DNA from: Ricinus communis
Taxonomy: Eukaryota; Streptophyta; Magnoliopsida; Malpighiales; Euphorbiaceae
Reading direction: 5' to 3'
Assembly: GCF_019578655.1 (NCBI RefSeq)
Contig: NC_063257.1
Location: 23,391,939-23,455,938, forward strand
DNA: 64,000 nucleotides
Positions within the stretch are counted from its first letter, which is position 1. Every line of letters starts with the position of its first letter. Positions 35,856-46,372 of this stretch are shown one piece after another. The position numbers and the translations under genes are program-made. The notes beneath the pieces were generated by a model, which saw only the letters and a program-made list of their open reading frames with translations, ran no database searches and was not told the origin of the DNA.

Positions 35856-38800
35856 AGAGTTTTCACTAGCAACAACTGATCAAGTTCAGCCAAGCACATA
35901 GTTACAGTCCAAAAATCAAATGACAACCCAGATCTAACCCTGCATAAACAGAAAAAACTTGACTTGGTGAACTCTGTGATGTAAATCATGAGTAATTATG
36001 AACATCATAAGTTTGGCAATCTCAACAGATAAATTAATGACAGACAAGTACCCAGATATTAAGAGATGCATCTGCAGAGCTACAGATAGATACATGAGAA
36101 ATATGAGACTTTAAACAATATGTTAAATAGTTTTTCAATACCCAACTAAAAGCATCAGCTGGACTAGTAAAGAGGTATCATGTTTTCCGGTGGAACTGCA
36201 AGTACAAGGCCCAAATGGTACCTAGCAGAAGAAAGCTCCAAATTGAAGGTTTGGTAAGCATTCCTTGAGTACCCTCAAATGACAGGGTTTAGGATTTACC
36301 ACATACCAGAATCCAAGGCACCTTCTTGCACAGTGACAGCATAGGCATGCATGAAAGTAAAGTCAGACAAGATGTTTTATGATATGATCTTATATGTCAA
36401 ACCAGAAATTATGGTTTCTCTGTCTGAATTTGATGTCTAATGAATAAGTTAATAGGAAGAGACATAAATCCAATTTTAAATGCTACTAACAGCAAACTTT
36501 GACTATGTTTACTTTGAATAGAACAACTGCTGATGGACAATATAGCTATTCAAGCACAAATAAAGTCCTTTTCTTCTTAGTTCTTACACATTTCTTGAAG
36601 CTTTGGTGTCCCGTGCAAATATTTTATAGGACAATAACTTTCCTTCTAGTTGTTGCAAAAGCTGGTTAACCCTGCATATACTGAAAATCCTAGGTTTCTT
36701 TGCACCTTCAAGCTCATCCTTATCACTAGTAATTAATTCCTCAACATGCTCTTCACTAGTAAGCTCAGCGCAACCATTTCTTTGCTCGTCATATTTCTCA
36801 TAAGATCTCAGATTTTCAAGATCCTCGCTGTCAAAGCTTTGCTCACTATCTTCTCCATCATTAATAGGAAAAATGTACAAATAGCGCCTCCATTTGGCAG
36901 AAAAATTAGGATGGAACACACGTGAAACCTATAATATGTTACAACTTCATTAGTATCGGAAAATGAACATTTATTAAACACAGTTTCCTAGTGGCTGTTC
37001 TCGAGCAAAAATCTGGTACTTGATAGTCTGAAGCAGTTGATACCTCAGAAACAGATATAACCCTTATTTTCCCAGGTGCTGAACTGTTGATTGCATCTTC
37101 AATCTCATGAGGTCTCACATCCTTTCTCCAAGTATCTATAAAATCCAACCAATAAATAACCAAGTAATATAAACATTATCAAACTTCTTTGTAAATTTTG
37201 TATGCAGGTCCGGCAAAACAAGATGTTTCATCTTTGCTTGACAATGAAGTGCAGAAGTAAGCCCTATGGAATTACACATCAGATAATGTATTAATAAAAG
37301 CTATGGCTAATACAATATGTTCCATTGGTCCATTTTGTTATAAGATAGCAATGCCATCTGCCATTTAGATTCCGAGGTACCACTAACTTTGACATCACCC
37401 GTCAAAAAATCAGTCAAAAGTAACTAATGCTGTTGCACTTCAACTGTAGTTTTTAACAGGCAATCGATGCATTTTGTCCATCATGGGCTAGTATGATCTC
37501 TATTGAACATGAAAGTGGCGGATCATGAAGAAACAAACTGCATTCATAATTTTCATGCGGTTCTAGCACCCAAAAGAAATTATTGCTTTGACAAAAATTA
37601 AATAAACATCAAAAACTTTTACAAAGCACGTCACACTAGAATTTACTGAATAAGTCAGGAAATAAGTAAAATGATAAGAAAGTCAGGTGATATAGCTAAG
37701 AATTTTGAAAGCAAAATCTATAAATTTAAATGAAAGAAATGAAGCGAGAACAAGGTGAGAACATACAGAAAGAACAAACTTGTCGAAGAGCTGAGACACC
37801 TTTATCAGTGCGCCCCGCTACAACAGCACAACCTTCCAGGGGCTTACATGCTTCTTTTAGCTGCTGAGCTTTCTTCTCATCAACAAATTTCCCAAGTGAC
37901 TTTTCCACTAAGCTGAAAGAAAGAAGTATAGACGTGGATGCAAGAACATTAATCAAAAATCACATTAGAGGGTGTTAAACTGCAAAGTTAACTGAAACAA
38001 CTTACCCTTGAACAGTGTTCAAACCAGGCTGTTTTTGCCACCCATCAAATGATCCACCATGGTAAGAAAGATCTATCTTGAAATTTACTCTTGCCCACCT
38101 TCCAAACCTATCTTCATTTGAAAAATGCTCTAATTCAGTTTTATTAGAATCCTCTTGAATTTTGGCATCATCACGAACAAAATGCATCTGCGGAAGAAAT
38201 AATCTTAAACACATATATTAGAAATATTAATCAATCAATTTGAGTAGAAATTAGTTAATTATGTTCCTAATTTATTGATTAATATATTAGAAATATTAAT
38301 CAATCAATTAGGAACATGATTGAATTTTCCAAGAAAAAACCCTTCTATATTCATGTTGGTTGCACGTAGACATCTTTTCAAAAATTATACTAAGCTTGAA
38401 CTAGTAGAGAAACTATTGAAACAGTTCGTTTCTTTCTTGCGAGCAAGTAAACTCCCACTAATGATCGTATCAATATCTCATCCATTTAATATTCTCCTAA
38501 TTAAAATGATTCAAAACTACAATATCAAGATGTCTAACACTACATTTTCCAAATAATAACAAAAAGTAAAAAGAAATATGGGGAAATCACCTGACTTCGA
38601 AATAACTCCAAAAATGACAAGCGGCCATTCACCACATTCGAATAGAAATCAGAGACTTCTTGCCAGGGCCTTGCATACATGAATTGAAAGCTTTCCCTGT
38701 CACAGAATATTTTCAGGAAAAAAGAAAAAGCAAAAAAACCCTAATGTTGTAACATAGATTGAAACTAAACCCACCAAAAGAAAAAAAAAAAGTTAAAGAA

Positions 38801-38974
38801 GAAAAGAAAGTAACTAAAAGACCTGGCTGTCCATCTAAAAGACTTGCAAGAATCAGTGTGGTTGTAATGAAAATAGATTTTGTTCTGTGTCTTTGTCTCT
38901 GTCTGTGTCAGTTTCTCCATCTGTTGGTATCTATTAGCAAGTGGTTTAGCCGGGCATTGCAAATTTTTTATCAT
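33340..38974 (-). CDS. TruA-family tRNA pseudouridine synthase, nine exons
   Basis: Converts uridine to pseudouridine in RNA; the family acts on the tRNA anticodon stem-loop. Exons on the minus strand: 38823-38974, 38591-38696, 38006-38187, 37767-37912, 37044-37135, 36588-36928, 35424-35487, 33891-33953 and 33340-33525. They sum to 1332 nt (443 codons plus stop), every junction is GT-AG and every phase fits. Exon 3 has DLSYHGGSFDGWQKQ, exon 4 has AGRTDKGVSAL with the catalytic Asp, exon 6 has FHPNFSAKWRRYLY plus an acidic insert, exon 7 has TECFIYHARATEARLP, and exons 8-9 have VELVANRFLRKMVRVL. No break is seen, so it looks functional. The start could instead be the Met at 38918-38920. A plastid or mitochondrial target is not evident. 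The last introns are long (1.5 kb and 0.4 kb). Confidence 0.9.
35805..35850. repeat. (GA)n microsatellite in intron 6
   Basis: About 20 uninterrupted GA units, preceded by GTGTGGG repeats, in the 1.1-kb intron between exons 6 and 7 of the pseudouridine synthase gene. Likely polymorphic. Confidence 0.9.
38213..38320. repeat. Inverted repeat in intron 2 (MITE-like hairpin)
   Basis: ATGTTCCTAAT..ATTGATTAAT (about 38259-38284) pairs with ATTAATCAATCAATTAGGAACAT (about 38295-38318). A direct copy of ATATTAGAAATATTAATCAA also lies at 38213 and 38283. It could be a small hairpin element; no target duplication was fixed. Confidence 0.55.
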
Positions 38975-39545
38975 ACCCAACTTCTTCGATTAATTCAAAA
39001 CTGGGTTAACAGATTGGAAATGTCTAATCAATTTTCAAATTTGATAATCGCAATTGTCAATAGTAAAGAAGAAAAGAAAGAGGGCAAATGAAGCAGAAAG
39101 AAAGAGAGAAGAAATTACAGCAAGTAATAAGCAGAGTCGCCAACAGCAGTTATTAGCTTCAATTTTCCTGGTTGCTTGTGCATTTTTCAACCAAAAATAT
39201 ATAGAGGCAAAAGTTACAAAAATGAAAGCCCTTCAAGGAAAATCAATTAAACACCTCATATGTTCATCTCTGTTGTTTAAATTCTGAGTACTTTTAAAAA
39301 TAGTATTATTAAAGCTTATCTTTTTTATAAATCTTAGTGAAAGAAAAGAGGGGGTTCTAAATTGAGCCATCCATCGAGCTTAATAAAAATCTCTCACAGG
39401 ATTAGATATATAATGATATATATTTTTTAATTATGAAAAAACATAGTGGTATAATTAAATCTCAATTGCTAACACTAATAATGTGAGGATAGTTAGTCCT
39501 AGTAATAACAACTATACTTATATGTGATATAAGACGTAAGTCTAA
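38975..39545. other. 5' flank of the pseudouridine synthase gene
   Basis: Holds the presumed promoter and 5' UTR of the minus-strand gene. It is purine-rich (GAAAGAGAGAAG near 39090-39110) but no clear TATA box is placed. The ORFs here overlap the first exon antisense and are not genes. Confidence 0.4.
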
Positions 39546-39558
39546 AATTTATTAATAT

Positions 39559-39785
39559 GACACTTGTGGCTTAATTCAAACGGTAAGAACAATTGCTGGT
39601 AAGAGGTGAAGGTTTTGAATTCAAAATTTAGCTTTCTCATTAGGTGAGATTTTATCTTTATGGCGAGTGCAAGCGATAGCTATCTCCCGTTGTGTATAGT
39701 GAGATTTTGTTTTTATAGCAAATGTAAGAAATAGCTACACCCGTTGTATAGTTCACGATCCATTAAGTCTCCTATAAATAAAAAG
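39559..39785 (+). mobile_element. tRNA-derived SINE with 13-bp target duplication
   Basis: The same 13 bp, AATTTATTAATAT, lies directly on each side (39546-39558 and 39786-39798). The 227-bp body begins with a box A-like GTGGCTTAATTCAAACGG and, about 35 bp on, a box B-like GGTTTTGAATTCAA, the spacing of a tRNA promoter. It ends in an A-rich tail (TATAAATAAA). Non-coding; mobilised by LINE machinery. Confidence 0.75.
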
Positions 39786-39798
39786 AATTTATTAATAT

Positions 39799-40849
39799 TC
39801 AGAACAAATAAACTTATTTGAGAAAAATACTTTAGCAATAATCATATAATATCATCTACAAATTTAATACAAATAACCAATGAAGTTATTTCATATGTTA
39901 GATTTAAATAAAAAGTTTCAAATTTCATACAAAAGTTGATTAAATTATTTAATTTCTAAATATATTTGTAGTTATCTTTTAAAAATCTAAAGTATAATAA
40001 TAAATATTTAAAGTATTATTTAAAATTTTAAAAACAAAATAATTAGAAATTGAAAAATCCAGAAAGAAAAATGGAGTAATCTACTTAAAATTATAGTCGA
40101 TCATAACTCATTATTTAATATTAGTAAATTCTTAACAATTAATAAAATTAATTAGCAATGAATTATTTGATTTATTTGCCATTAAAATAATAAAATTTAT
40201 AAAAAAATATAAAGTATAGGAAAGATTCCTTAAAATTTAGATAATTATCTGTGAAAGTAAAAAAATAAAGAAAAAGAAAAAAAGGAGAGCAAGCTTAGAC
40301 TTTGATTTCAATATTTTATTATAACGTTTTACTATGAATATTTATAAATTATATAATTAAATATTTAAATTACTTAATCATAAATAATATAAATGTATAA
40401 TGTTAAACAAATATAACTAATCAATTATAATCCTTATAAATTTTCTAACTATTCATTAATTTTAATAATAATAGAATCATTCACTAATAGAAGTTTATTT
40501 TCTCTTTCAATACGATTTAATACTCTCTTATAGTTTGCACCATTTTTTAGATTTTTCTGTATTCATATAATTTATATAAAACTAAATAAAGAGGCATATC
40601 TCATAAATAAATTAAATATTTAATAAAAGAAATAAAATAAGATTACTTTATTTTATTATAAATTGATTTAATAAATTAATATTTTATTTATTCTTCAAAC
40701 ATTTTTGCTGACTCAATATTTTAAATTTTTTTAGATATATAATTCAATAATGTTATTTTACTTTTAGATGTATGAAAGTAAAAATATCTTGTTTTATTTT
40801 TTAACTTATTAAATTGTAAAATATCTAATTTAAAAATTAATCTTTAATA
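39799..40849. other. AT-rich noncoding spacer
   Basis: No gene, RNA or clear repeat end could be supported. Confidence 0.45.
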
Positions 40850-42600
40850 AATTAAGTTCTAAAAATGTCTTAACTTTACACGTTTTAATAATTTTAACTC
40901 ATTTTTTAGGTTTTTTACAAAAAGATCTAAAGTTTTAATTTTATTTCTAAAATACAATTCGACCATAAAAAAATAGTAGTTTTTACTGACGTGTTATTTT
41001 TATGCACAAAAAAAAAAAGAATGAGTCAGCAAAATATTGCTCTTTTATTAATTTCAAAAAAACAACAACTATATGATATAAGGAGAAAACAGAGTCGTGA
41101 AATAAAAATAAACCACCGCCACCTCTTTTTCTCAATCTACAGCCTCAAACAACGATGGATACCACCAGTCCCTCTAGCATTATCAACACCAAACCACCAA
41201 GCTACCAGTAATTTCTCTCATCAATTTTCTCACAACAGAACTCATTATCTCTACAAAAAATCGCAACGTGCGTAATGTTTAATTGTGTTAGCGGCAACGA
41301 GACTTCCATAGAAAGCACCACATTATCACTTTTTCTATAGATATAAGTACTAAAAGATATGGGCAATAACAACTTAGAATGGTGGAGTGGGAGGGATGTT
41401 ACCTGGGTCTCCTAATCAAGAACAAGAACAATCTATAGAAAGAAAAAAAGCTAACTAACACATTCATCGTATTGGTAATTGTAACCCAACAATGTTGAAA
41501 TCAACCTTTATTCCCATTTTCTCAACTTTTCCCACCAAACCCTTTACAACACTCTAGAAATTCCCACCCTTTTTAACATAACTAACACATTCGCACAATC
41601 CCCACAACCTAGTTCCCCAAAATGCCTCACTTACCGTACCAACCACAAATCCACTTCATCAACACAACCACTCTCCGACTTTAACTTACATTCACCTTCC
41701 TTTTTATTGCAAATGCTGCCACTACAACGACTTATCGATCGTTGCCCTTGGTTCCTCTAACCCAACCGAGACTGACCCACCATTCTTCAACTACACAGAA
41801 TTGCTTCAACAAGAAATACTTAACATTTTGGTAAAACAAATTAACATAATTTGATGTTAAAAAGAACTTGAAGTAGAGGATCGAGTCTCATTTTATTAGA
41901 TATGAGGTGAAGGCACTATCTCGAATTTCAAAGATCAATAAAAGATTCTCTTTGAGTCTTCTTTAAATCTGGCCTTCGACTGCTTCATCAACAAAAGACA
42001 CATGAAAATAAAATTGAAGGAAGATCCATCAACGATTAGAGCCCTATTTCTAGTAGTCGTCGCCGCCGCCATTGATTTGGTGTTGTCTAAGCTTATAAAG
42101 TGTTGCTGACAGTGGTGATGGCGATGGTGGATGTGGAAAATATTCTACACTTGATAATGGCGATAAAGGTGGTTCTATACAAGGAGGTGGAAAAGGGTGA
42201 TGATATGAATAAACTGGTAGAGGAGGTGGAGAGTAAACAAGGGAGGCAAGTAAAACAAGAGGTGGTGGAGATTGTGGTAAAACAAGAACAGGTGGAGTAG
42301 GGAAAAAAGGTATAACACCAAATGATGTGTTTTGCCAGTGTTGATGAGTCAACAGGTTTTTTTTTTACTCATTCTTTTAATAAAACAAAAAATTACACGT
42401 CAGCAGGTGTTGCTGACCCATCCCTTTTTGTCACCTAATTTTTCAGTATGCAAAAAAATCACCGCACCAGATTGTCGGATTGTATATTAGAAATAAAAAT
42501 AAAACTTTGATACTTTCTAAGAAAAGTTGTATGTATTAGTTAAAATTGTTAAAACCTTAAAAGTTTAAGAATTTTTAGGTAATTAGACCAATTGAGTTTT
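40850..42600. mobile_element. Long-TIR element, Pack-MULE candidate
   Basis: About 160 bp at 40866-41027 is matched inverted at 42367-42590. Shared blocks include CTGACGTGT followed by an AT run and AAAAGAATGAGT. Further out are AGTTTTAATTTTATTTCTAA-like and AATTTTAACT blocks, interrupted by an indel of about 80 bp in the right arm. There is no transposase inside. The interior is richer in G+C than the flanks and includes a proline-rich frame, which fits gene-fragment capture. Exact ends and the 9-bp target duplication were not found. Confidence 0.55.
42050..42352 (-). pseudogene. Proline-rich (extensin-like) fragment inside the TIR element
   Basis: Open frame of 100 residues rich in PPP, SPPP and YSPPPLP words, ending in GGGDDY. 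The composition resembles cell-wall hydroxyproline-rich proteins. There is no signal peptide, and no splice context supports expression. Because it sits between inverted repeats it is best read as captured host sequence; the donor gene is not identified. Confidence 0.4.
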
Positions 42601-43689
42601 ATACTTAAAATTGAACCATATCAAACTAATTTTCATAGAATATATTTAAAATAAAATGCAAGAGATATAAGGGTGTGAATAAGTATTAATATATGATATG
42701 ATGATTAAAAAAAATAATTTTTAAAATAATAAGATAATTATTCTACTATGAGAATATAAAATGTTAAAAGATCAAATCAATAGTTGAAATTATATAAAAA
42801 AAAGTTTTAAAAAAAGACTATAAAATACTTAAAATTTATAATTGTAACACCCGAAATTTTTATATATTTAATAGTGAGTTTTTATTTAAGTTAATTTTAG
42901 CTTTATTTTTATTCGGTTTAATTTAAAATGATTTAATGAAAAATTTAATATTAATCAAATAAATGAGTTATTTTCTATACCCAATTAGTTTGAAATTTTA
43001 AGAAATTATTCAAGTAAATTATTTGAGAAATGATTATATTTTGGTTATTCAAAATTTTCCCAAATGCATATTTATATAAGTAAAATTATATATTGGAAAA
43101 TTATGGTAGAATTGTAAAGGATGTTTATAAAATAATTTTGGGAAAATTGGTATTATAATTGATTAGTAGTATTAAATTTTAAGTTACAAATTGATTATTT
43201 AATTTAATTGTGTGTTAGGACTAAATTGAAAATTTATTTTGGAATAAGGATTGAAAGTATAATGTTATTTTTATGGGGTTTTAATGGAAATTTGTGAGCT
43301 TGGTATTTTTGTAAATAAATATGTCGGTCAGGGGTATTTATGTAATTATGTATTTACAATAATTCGGTTTTGGCCCAAATTAAATAGTTAAGGGCTTAAT
43401 TGAAAGGCTAAAAAGAAGTTTGGGGGTCAAATTGGAATTCTGCAGGATGAAATTGTAAGTAATTAAGAAAGTTGAGGGACCAAATTGTAATAAGAAAAAG
43501 TTCAGGGGTCAAATGTCGATTTTGAAGGGAAAGAAATCGAGGGAAGAAGAGAGGAAGAGAGAGAGAGTGTGGAAGAGAGAGAGAGGAGCTGGCGAGCTCC
43601 GGGCGCGAGGCGTCTTGGGCGAGGCCAGCAGCTCAGGCGTGGCGTGGCGAGAATCGCGCATGTGGCGGCTTCAGCGTGTTTCCTAGTCG

Positions 43690-44130
43690 GTGGCGATCGG
43701 CTCTCTCGGCGAGCTTTCTTTTAAGCGGCGACGCTGTGGTGGCCAAGACGGAAGATCCGGTGGAGAGAGAAAATGGTGGCGGCGTTTTTGGGCTTTTCCG
43801 AAGTTTCGGAGGATGGAAGATCGGAGGACATATCCCGACTCTCCTCAGCTCAAGCTTCGCGATGGCACCGGTTTAGTGGCGATCGGATTTCGTTTGCAAA
43901 TCGACGGTCGAGATCGTCCGCAAATCTCTCCAGACGATCGGGTGTCAGATCGAAAAATCGGAAGTAGGGATCGTCATCAGCGCGTCGTTGTGAGTCCGAT
44001 GGTGTGTTCGGATCATCGATCGGACTTCGGCGGCTGGAGGCGAGTCGAGCGATCGAGCGTCTCGGTAATTATCTTTAGCCCGTTAATTTTAGAAATTCTT
44101 GGTTTAATTGTGTCTATTGGATTATTTTGA
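43690..44130 (+). other. 146-codon open frame inside the LTR GC-rich block
   Basis: The frame includes EDRRTYPDSPQLKLRDGTG. The corresponding frame in the other LTR copies reads MDDRRTYPDSPQLKLRNGTG or close to it and continues into VSDRKI and VVVSPMVCS words, broken by one TAA in the 46373 and 50276 copies. No known domain is recognised. High G+C favours chance open frames, so this is not called as a gene. Confidence 0.3.
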
Positions 44131-44904
44131 GTATTTGATGATTTTTGTGAGTCAAAAATATTTGTCTGTCAGTTTGCCTGCCTCGTATTTTGTGCTATGT
44201 GGCGGAGTCGGGAAATAGTGAAGTTTGGGAACCCGACTCCCGTTGTTTAAATTGTTGGATATTTGGAGTATTTTTCTGGCAGGTCCTGGACCCGTTTTTA
44301 CGCGGGGTAATGTTCGTGTTGTAGGGGAGGTTCTGCCGGATTTTCGGTAGAATTCTCCCGAGTCGAGATTCTTAGACAGTCAGTCCTAGGAGTCTAGACC
44401 TAGGATTAATGATCGATTGTTTCAGCGTTTTGATAAATTGTTTTCCGTGACTAGATTGTCAGTTCGTTCGGCTCGCTCCTACCGAGGCACCGGAGCAGAG
44501 CTAGGAGGTCGCTAATCCTGTGAGTTAAAGTCATTTAATCTTTGCGCTATTGCTAGTCTGATTTTAATATGCTATTTAGAATTTGTGCTTAATATGATTA
44601 TTAGTATCGCAAAATAAATTATTTCACTTGATTATTAATATTTGAAATAATATAAATATTATTATTAGTATGTTATAATAATTCCAAATATTATCAGTTT
44701 TCCACCTGAGTTGCCTGATGTTTTACTCTTAATTGTTAATCATTAATTTGATATGGTTGAATGACTTCATTATACAATGATATTTATTATATGTGATGAT
44801 TGCGAATTGGAAAATATGGCTTGTAGAACATGCCACTTTGATGGGTTACATCGGGTAGCGTCATTAATGATCATGGACATGTAATAAGATTTTCATGGGT
44901 TTGC

Positions 44905-45185
44905 CCTGGTCGAGCATGGCTCTCTGGGCTGATTTGTGTAAATTCGCCGGGAGGTAAGGTCCCTGGTCGAGCATTGCTCTCAGGCGCCGGCTTATTTGGA
45001 TACTTAAGTGACCGGAGGTAAGGTCCTTGGTCGAGCATTGCTCTCGGGGCGCCCGATCTTATTGGATTAAGAGAGCCGAATGGCTACTAGATTTCTTATT
45101 TGGATACTTAAGTGACGGTGGAGGTAAGGTCCCTGGTCGAGCATTGCTCTCGGGGCCTTATTGGATTAAGAGAGCCGAAAGGCTA
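44905..45185 (+). repeat. Tandem GAGCATTGCTC motif array in the LTR
   Basis: Four units of the form GGTCGAGCATTGCTCTC, spaced 60-90 bp, each usually preceded by GGAGGTAAGGTCC. The core GAGCA-T-TGCTC is a perfect inverted repeat. Equivalent arrays lie at about 48355-48510, 52395-52545, and inverted at 2120-2390 and 9915-10170. Confidence 0.8.
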
Positions 45186-45843
45186 TTAGAATTTGGGGGT
45201 TAGGGTTCTACCGAGCCACTCGTCCCGTAAAAGTAAAAATATATTTTTTATTTATTCATTTATTAATTTATTGTGGTATGATTATAATATGGATTGTATT
45301 TACGTGCATGGTTGATATTTTGATTCGAATGATTAATATTTTATGTGAAGGAAATAGTAGGGTATGATTATAGTATGGTTTGATATACTGATTTGAATAA
45401 TCTATGTTTTCTGAGAAGAAGCAATAGTCCCTAGATTATTTGATTTTAACTCACTCTCGAGACTGACAGTCTCCATTTATTTTTTCAGATTCGTGACTGT
45501 TAGTCCTCTCGCGACTCTTATTCAGTAACCCGACTCCTTCATCATCGGGTGAAGTATTTGATTTGGTATGTAAAATGGTAAATCTTAGATTCTCCGCAGT
45601 AGTAATAGTAGATGTATCAGTTGTAAATTTTCTGAGCTTCGGGTCTCGCCTAGTTTTTCTGGTAGACCGAAGTAATTTTGTAAAGTGTAACTATTAAGAT
45701 AATTTGTGGTTTTAATAATATTAATTTGAGATGAGATTTGTTTAAATCAGTGAGTGTCAGGCTTACTACGGGTTTCGGTGGCCTTAAGCCTACCCATTCC
45801 CTAGTGCCGGTCACGGGCCCACGGGTGGGGTCGTGACAATAAT

Positions 45844-46372
45844 TAAGATGTTTCATATTGTAATATGATATTTGAAAAAATTTTATCTAAAGTGGAAGTT
45901 GTAAAGAAGAATTTAAAAGATTAAAGGAATATGAAATAATTAAAAATCATAATTAAGATGTTGGACTCTGTAACATAAATACTCTTTAAAATAATAAAAA
46001 ATATGTTAAAATAGATTAATTCTTTGTGAATTAAGAAAATTAACTTAAAAATCATAACATGTCATGTAGAATGGAGAAGAACAATGTTATATTTTAATTT
46101 ATTTTTTGACTAGACATTAGCTTGAGCAATATGCGGAATTGATTTAATAATTTTAATTTAATATTAAAAATTTAAATAATCAATCTATATAATCTTAATT
46201 ATATGAAAAAGGATAGTTTTAAAAGATACATTTTTCATAATAAAATCAGATAAAAATATTTACAATAAAATTAACTTTTAATTGAATTCAGTCACTTTAT
46301 ATTTTATATTGTTGCTTAATAATTTCTTAAATTTTTACTACGTACATATATATAATATTTTTAAATTACTTT
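45844..46372. other. AT-rich spacer between two LTR insertions
   Basis: Nothing supported here. The last five bases (46368-46372) are the ACTTT target duplication of the next element. Confidence 0.6.

Larger units (their letters stand above)
42843..45838 (+). mobile_element. Solo LTR of the large-LTR gypsy family (copy 3)
   Basis: 2996 bp from TGTAACACCC to GGGTCGTGACA, flanked by a perfect ATAAT duplication (42838-42842 and 45839-45843). It keeps the whole LTR plan: AT-rich start, purine-rich block (43540-43590), GC-rich block (43570-44060), and the tandem motif array (44905-45185). No internal region remains, so it arose by LTR-LTR recombination. Confidence 0.92.

Noticed and set aside
35681..35989. 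102-residue ORF with a Ser-Leu repeat
   Set aside because: Produced by the (GA)n microsatellite inside intron 6 of the pseudouridine synthase gene; no domain and no splice support.
44905..45185. CRISPR-like repeat array
   Set aside because: Units are few, spacers are themselves conserved between LTR copies, and the context is a eukaryotic LTR.
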